From Hypsibius dujardini (Eukaryota; Tardigrada; Eutardigrada; Parachela; Hypsibiidae): a stretch of 47,268 nt of DNA. Location: positions 1-47,268 of the forward strand of contig LRSR01014570.1 of assembly GCA_001579985.1 (NCBI GenBank), given 5' to 3'. This document shows positions 22,956 to 33,621 of this stretch, one piece after another. A model generated the notes under the pieces. It was not told where the DNA came from. It ran no database searches and saw nothing but the letters and a program-made list of their open reading frames with translations. Made by a program: the position numbers and the translations under genes. The first letter of the stretch is position 1. Each line of letters starts with the position of its first letter.

Positions 22956-23550
22956 CTAACCGCGGGACGCCGGGCTGACAAGCCGCTGCAGGCACAGCGC
23001 CTTGCTCTTGGCACAGCCGTAGATGACCTCAAGGGTCTTGGTCTCGCCGATGCAGGGATCGCTGAGGATTTTGGTGTCGAATGACGACACCCAGCAGGGA
23101 TCGCCAGAAGTCACTCCGTCGCAGGTGGCCTGGACGGCGCTCTGGACATTGAAGGCGTTGGCGGAGCAGTTGTAGAAGGCCGAGACGACGCACACCTTGT
23201 CTAAGCCGTCACAGTCCATGCTGACGACAAAACTCAGACCGGACGCCGACACGGTATTGGTCGAGGCTTCTTCGCAGCTTGATGTGCCTGAAAGAGCGAA
23301 ACGGAGGGCATTGGAAAAACCGCAGTACACACACGCTTAAGGCATTTCAGGTGTGTTTCTTGTAGTGTCTAATTTATGGAAACCATAAAAAATAGGGAGA
23401 CAGCTTCTCCCCACCGACTATGTTTCCCACATTTGTTTGAAGTCATTCAGTCAGGTGATTTCAAAAACAAAACATGCTAGATAGAAACCGCTTACTGGCA
23501 TATGCAACCACAAGCAACAGCATCAGCAGACATTTACGGGACTGAGCCAT
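22956..23550 (-). CDS. Small secreted SUEL/rhamnose-binding-type lectin
   Basis: Two exons, 23550-23496 and 23287-22956, share a phase-1 GT-AG intron and encode 128 aa. Exon 1 is a textbook signal peptide (MAQSRKCLLMLLLVVAYA). Exon 2 is a single domain with eight or more Cys. It has the C-terminal signature SDPCIGETKTLEVIYGC, corresponding to the DPC-x-G-x-x-K-x-L-x-V-x-Y-x-C block of the SUEL/Gal-lectin family. That family binds galactose or rhamnose. The N-terminal Cys, the MDC and CVVSAFYNC segments fit the same fold. It is a minimal one-domain member next to the astacin/defensin cluster, so a role in glycan recognition or defence is reasonable (inference). Confidence 0.78.
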
Positions 23551-24284
23551 TTTCCCAGAGATTCGAGCGCAGCAGGTGCAGTGGAAAATAATATAAGTCG
23601 CCTTGAATAGAAAAAGTTAGGCTGCCGCACGTTATATCAAAGTGAAACGAGCTGCGTTTTGACAAACTGTGCGAGAGACTGTGTCTGTTCCTAATCGAAT
23701 TCGTAGGTAGTTCAAAGTCAATCGTCTCACCCAGGGTCTTATCTAGGGTCCATCGCATCTGAAAGTTCCCCCTGAACAATGTTTTGTCTTGAGCTATGAG
23801 TAATCTCTGAGAGAAATCCCGTCTGACTAGCTGCTACCTTGCCTGTTTTCCGGAAAAATTATGTATGTTGTTCTGTGCAAACTATTTCAATGGGAACGCT
23901 TCCAGAGGTTCCAGTTGTGAAACCATTGAATATCTGAGGCCTTCAGTGAGACATTGCACTACACAGGCCGGACCGAGCGCGATTTCCATGTGTGATGTGA
24001 TACGCTATTACGGTAAATTCCCTAGGTATTGAAAGCAAGGGAAGATGACTGATGAAGCCGCTAATATAATCAAGCTGCAAGGGCGACGAATAAACAAGCA
24101 CCGGTTTTATCCATTTCCCGAAAAGAAACCCCGCTAATTATTCTGCTTACGAATGTTCTAACGATTCACGCTAGCATTTATCGCGTGCATAATATCACAG
24201 ACACGGCTAACATCGGGAACTCATTAGTATTGCAAGTTCAATTTACACAACCACCAGCTGAAACACCTCACGGGACACGTTGCT
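23551..24284. other. Divergent intergenic region
   Basis: Separates the minus-strand SUEL lectin from the plus-strand astacin paralog. No coding sequence supported. It should hold promoters for both. Confidence 0.45.
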
Positions 24285-25670
24285 ATGGATAAACCTACCT
24301 TATGTTTGCTGGTCGTCGCGATGGCGGCACCTTGCATTACGGGCGCTAAATTAGTCAAAGGTCTCAAACTTGCAATCCATGTCAGCAACAAGGAGTTCCA
24401 CCCAGTCAGACTGACCATTTTGTTTAATCGTTTCAGGCCAGCAAAGCGTCCCTAGGCCAACGATGGTAAGTCCTACTCTCCGTTTTGCCAACATCGCATT
24501 TGATTGGTCAAAAATCAAAATGAGTTGCGTTTTACTTGGCCCGTGAAATGTGCTCGTTTTTACTATATGCTAGTGTTCATAAAGTACGACTTGTTCCATT
24601 CAATTTCGCTGTATTTTAGACCACAGAGGGACTAATAAGTGATAAACTGTGGCCAGGCGGTGTGGTGCCGTTCGTGTTCTCCAAGGCTTATTCCCGTAAG
24701 TTCCCGGATGCGGCGAGATTCGTGATGTAGAGTTTATTGTACGGCAGGTGTTAATCTTTATCGAGTATTAGGTGAGGATCAAGCGCGTCAGCTGGTGTTG
24801 AAGGCTATGGCGGGATTCGAGAACTCTACCTGCATCCGTTTTGTTCCACGGACCACCGAAAAGGACTTTGTGATTATTAATTCTGGCATCATGAAGAGGT
24901 AGGCACCCTTCCATTTCACTGCGGGTTGCATCAGGCACGTGAAATACGATGTTATGTATGATTATTGTTCACATTATCCATTGATTCGGCTACCGCAGCT
25001 GTTCAGCTTATATCGGCAACCAACATTTGGGCTCCCAACAAATCCTGTTGAACCCTGCAAGTAATGGAATACACCATTATAGTACTTCGCGTTGCGTTAT
25101 ATGGGCCACTGATTCGAAAGTAACAAAAGAGTTTTCATTTAAGGCTGTTTCCCAAACGGCAACATTGGAGTCGCCCAACACCAGCTGATGCATACCCTAG
25201 GTGATGAGGACGAAACGCGAGATCTTCGATTGTTCCGTACCCCAACCAGTTAAATACTTTTCGTCCTAAGGGTTCGGCCACGAACAATCAAGAAGTGACC
25301 GGGACCAGTTTGTGGACATTAACTGGTCCAACGTCGCCCAAGGTAAGTGACGCAGGTCCGGGTCGTCGGCCTGGAAAAACTGATAAGCGACTGCTGCATC
25401 GTAGCGAATGACAGCTTCCCGTTGAGCACAGAGGACACGACCTTTGGAGAGCCGTATGATTTCGATTCTATCATGCATGCTGGGATGTTCGAGAACGCCA
25501 TTGACAAGAGCATCTGGACAGTGAGACCAAAGGAAAAGTACAGAGACAAGGTGATTGGTCAAAGCATCCAACTTAGCGGGACCGATATCCGCAAGATCAA
25601 CAAAATGTACAAGTGTCCCGGACATGCCTTACCGGTACCTGTGACAACAGCCGACACGAAGCCAGGTTAG
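24285..25670 (+). CDS. Secreted astacin paralog, predicted catalytically dead (HQxxH, Met-turn Ala)
   Basis: Eight exons: 24285-24360, 24437-24465, 24620-24695, 24772-24898, 24999-25060, 25144-25200, 25271-25342, 25405-25670. They sum to 765 nt (254 aa), all frames closing. The signal peptide is residues 1-20. A short Pro/Thr linker follows, then astacin from about residue 40 to the end. The zinc-binding histidines are kept (H136, H140, H146), but the general-base Glu is Gln137 (HQLMHTLGFGHE). The Met-turn Tyr that binds zinc is Ala192 (SIMHAG). Both changes are expected to abolish or greatly lower proteolysis while keeping the fold and zinc. Astacin exon boundaries match those of the active gene at 3951. 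It ends soon after the astacin domain (TADTKPG stop). Confidence 0.82.
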
Positions 25671-27637
25671 TTTCACCGATTGCAAGAGCACGCAATCCGC
25701 CGCGCAGATAAAACGTGTGGTGTACTTCGGCCCACGTTCGGTTCTTGAACTTTTGTGAAGAAGATGAAGCATTACCTTTCCTCTGAGTTAAGAAGAGTCA
25801 ACGCATCTAACGTGAATTAAATATTGGGTTGACCAACAAAGACATCCTTAGCTCGTCGGACAATTCAAGTCGACAATCCACCTGCTGAATGTCCTGATAT
25901 ACGTATTCTTAATACGTATTCTTCGTTACCTATTGTAGATTTGTTGAGAAAGACACGGAATTCCGCTTAACCAGTCAGGATGACGAGCAAGTTCAAAAAA
26001 CATGCGGACATGACTACATACTACTTCGATATCGATAAGTGCCTTTGCTAGGCCATCGATCCGACATTTAGATTTTGCTGGCACATTCAGAATATTTCTA
26101 TATGCCGTTGTCCGGCAGCATTGGTTTATGTGGTCGAAAGGCATATTGCCTTCTGAAAATGAGCTTGTATTGAACGGAATTTCTGAGTGCTGGCTCTGTA
26201 ATGCAATATCTCATTGCAATAAATACAGGTGGCACCGGACTGTAGCTTTGAGCATATCAAAAAACAGAACGTGAGTCTCTTGTCAAACATGAAACACGTT
26301 TTATACTTTCCACTTTGTTCGTTTCCCAAGACCCAAAGAAATATATTTGTAATGACGTAGAGTATGTATTTTGCGCGTTGTTATTCTCATGCGTATATTA
26401 GCTGGCGCAGCTGCCTGACGACCATCAATCCTCTCTTAAGCACCAACAATACAACTTACATGATTCCCAAACCTGTACAGTATAAGACACACCGAAACCT
26501 TACTTATTTATTCAGGAAGTCGGCGCGGGAAAACCTGTTTCAGTATTGGGTGACGTTATAGCCGACGTAAACGCGCGAAAAGTAACCAGTGCCACGAAAG
26601 TGTTGTTGTTGCTCAATCGATTGATTAATTTGTTGTATTTATTCTTCTCTCATTTTCATTGGCCGATCCTCTCGCATCGTCCCACTCCCTTTTCCATCTT
26701 GTCCATGCCCACCTTTTCTATCGGTGTCAGGTAGACTTTTCCATCATAGTCTTAAGTTCTCTCTTTTTCCACACGCTGAGTTGAACTCAATATGCATCAG
26801 AAAAGCACATCTTTTGAACAACTCGGGGAGCCCTTCTGGATCCTCGAAGGACTGTGACATCTGGCCCGTCGTGATAGCGACCTGAGAGAGGGGCCTCATC
26901 GTTACACTAGTAAGGTACGTCTGTTTCATGCATGTGAGTGGAAGAAGAACCAGTTGAAATGTCCGTAGGGATTCCTATCGCGCCTGAAATGAACGTTTTC
27001 ACGATTTCGCAATTTACGTCTGACCGGAAGGAGCAAGCCTGCCTGATGAGAATTAATTCAATATTAATTCGCCATTAATTAGTAAATCACTTTAATGTCG
27101 GTGTTTGTTAGTTCCACTAGCCGCCGATCAGTGTCAGTTGCGGCCCAGTATGATGTCCCCCTAACCTCGCCTCGGCGATGATCTATCGTACGCGTTCCAG
27201 ACGTGTGTCCTGCAAGCTGGGCACACTTGGCTGGTATTGGCCGTTCGTCTGGCCGTCAGACCTCAGCATTTGAACAAAACCAGTTCAGGTGACTGCCGCG
27301 TATTGCAGTAAATTTGTTCATCGTGTGATTTCCTTTTTCACTCTCGCACTCTGGGTTTGTGTAACGGCTTAACAGTAATTAGTTCTTGATTTATTCATAA
27401 TGACTTAATAAATCATTTTCAGTAACGTCGGGCTTCGTTAATTAAACCGGCAGCCGACCAGAATCACCGTGGCCATGGGTGACGTCTTGTGAAACTCGAG
27501 GATGATCATTCACTATTGTGCCGTGTGCCGAGAAATATGGTATCATTGGCTAATTAAAACGGATACGTCTCCCCGGTAACATTGGGTTTGGGCAATTGGG
27601 CATTTTCGGTTAACGACAGCTCTGTCGAGTCGCTCTC
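25671..27637. other. Intergenic within the duplicated astacin/defensin cluster
   Basis: The first about 500 bp resembles the downstream flank of the next astacin copy (29575-30110), showing a segmental duplication. The stretch 27000-27130 resembles 31019-31140, upstream of the third defensin-like exon. No gene supported. Confidence 0.55.
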
Positions 27638-29537
27638 ATGTTCCGACTAATGATATTCGCGAGTGCATGGGTTTGGGTTTCCGGGCGTGTTTGTTACACC
27701 AAATTCTACGATCCGCCGAAGTCGTGTCTGGTGGACGATGCCCACGCACAATGCAACAATGCATGTACGAATGAAGGCCTGGGAGGTGGCAAGTGTGGAT
27801 CGGTTGGCAGAAATACCATTTGCAGTTGCAACGATTGTAGCGGAATTGGACTGCCGCCTACTACATCGGCAGGTACGGTGGTCGGTGTAGTTACGTGGGG
27901 CTTCCTTGTACTCGAAAAGTATATTTTGTGCTGTGGATACACTACAATCCTCCAAAACCGCAATGCGACAAACCCGACAGACAGTACACACAAACATCAT
28001 GTTTGTGATCGCACATTGTTAAGTTGCACATTTTTAAGTCGCACATTGCTAAGTTAGACAAAGGTCTGCATGTGGAAATGCACCCTAACAACCAGGAATT
28101 CCATAACAAAGTCACGCTAGCCATTTGATGTTACCGTTTTAGGCGCGCAAACCACCCATGTACCAACCACCCCCGTACCAAACAAGGTAAGGCCCTGTCT
28201 CCTGTTTTCTCAACAGAAATTTATTGTTGTTTATAACCTGACACCACCGCAACACAAAAGAAGGACCACCTAAAAAACAAGGTTGCCTTCCTGGCTGTAT
28301 TGAATGGCGCACTTCCGGATGTAATAGTTGTTAATTTCTCGCATCACATAAGTGTTTTCAACAACAATTACACACAAAGCTTCCCGTTGTGCTTGATTGG
28401 TCAAACTTATTTCTCAGTGGCGTGTTTCCGCGCTTTGGACGGAACGTAAAATAGGCACTTTTTTCGTCAAGGGTTGGTTTACGGAAAGTGCTATAGTTGT
28501 TGGCTTATTTGCTGATTCTGGCCTTTCTACAGCACGTATGGACAGACGAGGACCGTTTGTGGGCAGGTGGTGTGGTACCGTTCGCGTTTTCTCAGGGATT
28601 TACCTGTAAGTTGTCTGGCTGCGTTCATGCGTCGAGGCTCGTATTTCATTCTGAATGGAGATTCTAAGTCGGATTGACGTCATCTGTGTGGCGAGTAGAT
28701 GAGGATAAAGCGCGTCAGCTGATTTTAAAGGCTATGGCAGGATTCGAGAACGCCACCTGCATCCGTTTCGTTCACAGGACCACCGAACCGGATTATGTGA
28801 CTATCATTAGAGCTAGTATCGGGTAGGCAATACTTTCCCTTCTTTTGTTGTGGTGTGAGCCACACGATATAGTACGCTTGTTGACGGTTCACATATTATC
28901 TATTGATTTGGCAAACAGCTGTTCATCCTACATCGGCAAGCAGCGAGGCGGCTCACAATTTCTGTCCCTGAACATGCCGCGTATAGGAAATACTACACCG
29001 CATGAGAGAGGAGGGTCATAAATTGGAAAGTAACCGAAGATGTTTCCTGTAAGGTTGTTCCCAAACGGCAGCATTGGAATCGCCCAACACCAGCTTATGC
29101 ATACCCTAGGTGATGAGTGAAAAAGTCTTTCGGTTGCACTGTTCTCCAGTCAGTTATATATTTTGTCTCCCAAGGTTTCTTTCACGAAGAATCAAGAAGT
29201 GACCGCGACCAGTACGTGGACATCAACTGGTCAAACGTTGACCCACAAGACAATGCGTGATGCAGGTATGGTTCTTCAGACTGGCAAAAGCATAAACCGG
29301 GGTCCTTCTGGCAGACGCGTTTTCGATCTACCCGGAGACCGCGTCCTTTGGCGAGCCCTATGACTTCGATTCTATCATGCATGCTGGGATGTTCGAGCAT
29401 GCCATTGACGGGAACATATGGGCAATCAAACCGAAGGAAAAGTACAAAGACAAGGTGATTGGCCAACGGATCCAACTGAGTGCCATCGATATCCGCAAGA
29501 TCAACAAAATGTTTAAGTGTCCTCCCGGACATGCCTA
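27638..29537 (+). pseudogene. CS-alpha-beta defensin-like + astacin fusion, astacin part damaged
   Basis: Exon 1 (27638-27872) encodes a signal peptide and an intact CS-alpha-beta domain. Cys are at 19, 30, 39, 43, 53, 62, 64 and 67, with GGGKC and CSC. Exon 2 (28143-28186) is a Thr/Pro linker. Exons 28533-28605, 28699-28822 and 28919-28980 are astacin and in frame. The next exon (about 29047-29100) has lost one T relative to the paralog (TGTTTCCC to TGTTCCC). This removes a Cys and shifts the frame just before HQLMH. The donor after about 29246 is also lost, and a TAA ends the last exon early at 29535-29537. Where readable, the copy shares HQxxH and SIMHAG with the 24285 gene. The defensin-like exon could still be expressed alone or in a shortened product. 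Confidence 0.7.
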
Positions 29538-31338
29538 ACCGGTGAATGTGACAACAGCCGACACGAAGCCAGGTTAGTTTCACCGATTGCAAGAGCACGC
29601 TATCCCACGCGCAGACAAATAAAACGTATGGTGTACTTCGGCTCCTGTTCAGTTCTTAAATTTTTGTGAAGAAGATGAAGCATTACCTTGCCTGTGAGAA
29701 GAGTGAACGGACCAATCGTGAATTTAATATCGGGTTGGCCAACAAGGACATCCTCAGCTAGTCGGATAATTCAACTCTACAATCCACGTGCTGAATGCCC
29801 ATTATAGTTATTTTTAATTACTTACCTATTGCTGTAGATTTGTCGAGAAGGACACGGAAAGCCGCTTAACCTGCCAAAATGACGTGCATGATCAAGAAAC
29901 ATGCCGACGATGGAGGAACGTGATTACATATACTACAACCTCGATTTCAATAAGTGTCTTTGCTAAGCCGGCTGTCAGACCTTTAGATTGTTACTGGCAC
30001 ATTCGGAATATTCTAGCTACCATCGTCGGCAGCATTGGTTTACGGTGGTCGAAAGGTATTTTAGCTTCTGCAGATGAGGGCGAGAATTGAACGGAGTTCG
30101 GGAGTGCTGGCTCTGTAATGCGATATATGCCTACAAGAAAGAACGCTGGATCCGGCCTTTCCATTCTGGACTTACCGCGTTCGGCAATGATTCTTGGGCA
30201 GGACCATAAGGGCTATGGGTCCAGTTGATCTCCAAAATTCTGTTTCTGGTCGAAAGGCCAATCAATCGGTTACACAGTGCAGTTGAAAAATGTTGACTTC
30301 CTTCATTTCTGAAAAAAGTTATGCTGAAAAATCAAAACTGGGAAAAACCATTTTCGTGGCTCATCTGGGATCACCTTTAGTTTTCTAATTCACGGCACTG
30401 CATCCTACACATTTTAAACATCTGGTTTAGGGCAACTCATAAGAAGATTTAAAAAAAATGAGATCCTGTATCGTCGTTGAAAGACGAAAGACTTTTTTCG
30501 GCAAGTTCCCCTTTGTCGCAATCTCTGAAAGTACGTGGCAGCCACTTTCAGAGATTCCACTTATGGCTACAGTAGCTTCCTTAGGTTTAGTCCGATTATT
30601 GGCATAATTTTTTATGGCATACGAAACCGAAAAGTGCCGCTACCTGCTTCTTTGACGAAAATCGTGAATGTGATTTATTTCTGTTACACATTTCGTTTGA
30701 ATAAGAAGAAGTCATTTTGACCAAATCTAAAAATAGACGCCGTTTTGTTTTGCTTGTTGCAAACAATTTGAAAAAGCAAGATTTTTAGGACCTGCCAGAC
30801 AGCCCTTGACAAATAGCACACCAAGGCCGTTTCAGAATTTGAACGTAAAATGTGCGCGAAAAGTGATTCAAGAAACCTGAATAGGTAAGAACAGCAATTA
30901 ACCAGTAAGGTTCGTACATGCAGGTACCTCTTCTGCGTTAAGTGAATCAAACAGAAATCAAATCAAGTATCCGTTGACCGTCGTGCCTGGCATAAAATTA
31001 CTCCATCACGTGATTCCTATCGCATGAAATGTACGTCTAATCAATTTCGCAATTTACGTCTGACAGTAGCAAGCCGGTTTGATAAAAATTAATTATTTAT
31101 TAAATCATCATTACTTAGTAAATCACTTTCCGTAATATCTTCCAAGCAGTAAATCAATCGCCCTGTATGTGACGTCCCACACCACACTGGTCGACGATCG
31201 TTCCCGCATGCGCCACATTTTTTTCGTGAAACCTGATCACGGTGTGGCCATTATTAAAAGGAGACGTCTTCCGTTAAAAGCGGTGCTTGCATACTTCATC
31301 TTTTGCGGTTGACGACTGTTTTGACGACCTACACTCTC
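29538..31338. other. Intergenic, duplicated flank
   Basis: The first about 570 bp resembles 25671-26200 (3' flank of the astacin paralog). The last about 300 bp resembles 27000-27600 (5' flank of the defensin-like exon). The part between (about 30180-31000) shows no gene. Confidence 0.5.
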
Positions 31339-31530
31339 ATGTTGCGACTAATCATTTCTGTGAGTGTGTGGATTTGCGTTTGCGAAGGTGTATGTTACAC
31401 CAAATTCTACGACCCCACGACATGTGCGGGGAATGACGCTCAGGCACAATGCAACGCGGCATGCCTGGCGGAAGGCTTGGGAGGCGGCAAGTGCGGATCG
31501 CTCGGCCGATTCTACAGCGCTTGCAAATGC
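31339..31530 (+). pseudogene. Third CS-alpha-beta defensin-like exon, interrupted by the retroelement
   Basis: Starting at the ATG at 31339, by comparison with the other two copies, it encodes a signal peptide and CS-alpha-beta core with Cys 19, 29, 38, 42, 52, 62 and 64 (GGGKC, CKC). Directly after the CKC codons (31530) the sequence changes to DNA shared with 43675 onward, the 3' end of the retroelement. The eighth Cys and the phase-1 splice donor seen in the other copies are missing. The frame runs 20 codons into the element. An upstream in-frame ATG at 31303 is less likely to be the start. Confidence 0.75.
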
Positions 31531-31843
31531 ATACAGCTCCATCGCAGGGTGATGATTGGCAATCTCTGTGGTCCTTTCTGGGTTAGTTGATTAGTTCTCC
31601 AAGGCTCTGGAGTGTCTGCCTTTCTATGACCACGGACGCGTAAAATCGGGTAAGGTGCGGATATTTTTGTGATTCAGTGTTGAGTTGGTAAGGGTAATTA
31701 ATGCTGTCTCTAATGGTAGATTCTTTTCGTTTCCGTCTAGGGAATATCCCCTGCAATGTCAGACGCTGAACTGGTCTCGTATTCGATGTCGTATTCCGCC
31801 AGGTCCTCCGGTGATGCCGTCATCGTGTTCCGCTCGGTCAACG

Positions 31844-32811
31844 TTAGTCCCTGCCGTTTCGGAAGGCTATATCCATCTCGACGTCGGTCACTGACGGTTG
31901 TGGAAATTCTGGTGAGTGAAAACGTGGGTGTACATTTAGAGAAAGGCCAAACTCGTCCAGTTTCGCAATACTGCTGGGGTCAGCCATCAAATAGTACTCG
32001 ATGCATTTAAGCATGAGGATAGGACCGTTGACTAAAGCTGGCGTTGAACAATAGTTTTGGTACGTATTCTTGATCAGGTTTCGCGCAACGGTAAACACAC
32101 CGTCAAAAATTGCGTTCGGTGACGGGCGTCGCAGGAGGTGCATCTCCTCAAAAGAATATGGCATCCTCTGCGTATCCATAATCCCGGGACGAATTGTAGT
32201 CGTATTGGTTGCCTCTTGCTGTATTTCGAACCGTTCAGGTCTGTTCGGTCGTGTTTTCAGTATTGAATGGTCGGTAGTTTTGTAGAGCGCGTTCCAATGC
32301 TGGTTTGTTCCGTGTGTCATTCATCATTGAGCAGAACCGCTCCGTATTTGAGAAGATCCACAGTGCGTCGCCAGAACTCTGTGAAGTCTGTCCGCGTCCC
32401 GGTCCGTCAGGACGTTTTGTCAAGCTTACCTGATTATTCAAGGATGTAAATATCCCATGGACTGTACCCATGTGTGTTTGAGTTGACGGTTGTAATGGAG
32501 GTTGTTTCGTTACCCGTCGGACGTTGCGTATTTCCAGTTCCGGCGTTGTCCGTGTTCGCGTAATTCCTCCCACAGTCCGGAATTCCACCACCCGACCCCT
32601 GGTGACGGCTACTGTTGGGTCCTCGTCGCGAGGGATGAATCGCCCATTCTCCATCCTGGCGCAAATTCCTTGGATCGACGTAGCGAACAAATAAACTATG
32701 ATTACCGTTTTTAATGTTGAGTTCCCTTTGCGACGTGAGCTTGGGTTCCCCAATTCGCTTTGGAGTCCAGTGAAATAGTAGTTTTTGTGCTTTCATCCTC
32801 TTTCGTAACAT
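31844..32811 (-). pseudogene. ORF5 of element A, frameshifted
   Basis: Counterpart of the intact ORF5 at 43870-44958. Readable pieces lie in three frames, with shifts near 32765 and near 32270. The segments YLFATSIQGICARMENGRF and FEEMHLLRRPSPNAIFDGV are shared with the other copy. No recognised domain. Confidence 0.75.
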
Positions 32812-32844
32812 GTCGCGTTGCTCGACAGTCCATTCAGGTCAAGA

Positions 32845-33621
32845 TTAACTTTCAGGAGAAGGGGAGTAGTTACAGTGGAAATCGGAAATAACTTGAAAAG
32901 GCCAGGAAGAAAAATAATATTCCATGTAAAAAGGAAGAACTTCAGCTGGTGCGCGGTGAAAATCGAATGAGCATATTTGCTCGAACAATGCGAATATATA
33001 TAGCTGTCCCAATGTCTCGAAGTGCTTTAAAACTTCCAGGGGGCGTGGTATTTTTCGTAATTGCTGACTTGTCACCACCGTTTTGTTATGTAGCGATTTT
33101 AACCGGTTTATCCGCTGATTTGACGGTCTTTTTCTCTTGAGTCGGTCGAACCATCCACTTATTAGCTCTCTGAAGGGCAGTATCTCTTCCTCCAGGTTTG
33201 TGTTGAAGTCGCGTTGCGGTGTAGAACTAGTTCGCCATTCTTTGACAATATTTCTCGTCTGCTTCCGTCGCACTTTTTCCAGATTGTCAACCAATTGATT
33301 CACAACTGCTTTCCACGGAATTATAATGCTGTTAAGCATTGATTCCTTAAAAATCGCCCGTGGCGTTGTGGTGCTTTTTACCTCCCCATCCGTTCGGGTC
33401 CTCTTCGTAATTGGCATCTCTGTGTTGTCTCCCCTCAGGACGCATGGGGGCGGTGCGTAAATATAGGTACAGGTGCATGACTGACTTGCGTGATTATATT
33501 GACTTTGAACAGAAAGTGTATATACTTGACTTTGCGCCGTTTCCGCTGATCCAACTGGAACCAAAAGAGTTAGTGTAGTTAGCGCCAAAACGATGGATTT
33601 TTCTCTCAGTTCCGCCAAAAT
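32845..33621 (-). CDS. ORF4 of element A, in frame after env TGA, unknown function
   Basis: Open for 258 codons immediately after the env TGA (33624-33622) and in the same frame. There is no ATG before or in its signal-peptide-like N-terminus (SIVLALTTLTLLVPVGSA). A Cys cluster (CTCTYIYAPPPC) follows, then a basic helical middle, a region containing ELISGWFDRL, and a C-terminal hydrophobic/aromatic part. The other copy (45783-45007) has exactly the same length, 777 nt, with only substitutions. That argues for selection on the protein until recently. Expression must use readthrough of the TGA, a spliced leader supplying an ATG, or a non-ATG start. No family recognised; env-associated location suggests a secreted or virion-surface accessory protein (inference). 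Confidence 0.6.
   Translation of the reverse strand: MLAELREKSIVLALTTLTLLVPVGSAETAQSQVYTLSVQSQYNHASQSCTCTYIYAPPPCVLRGDNTEMPITKRTRTDGEVKSTTTPRAIFKESMLNSIIIPWKAVVNQLVDNLEKVRRKQTRNIVKEWRTSSTPQRDFNTNLEEEILPFRELISGWFDRLKRKRPSNQRINRLKSLHNKTVVTSQQLRKIPRPLEVLKHFETLGQLYIFALFEQICSFDFHRAPAEVLPFYMEYYFSSWPFQVISDFHCNYSPSPES

Noticed and set aside
31303-31338. Upstream in-frame ATG of the third defensin-like exon
   Set aside because: The two sister copies start at the position equal to 31339, directly before the hydrophobic signal segment.
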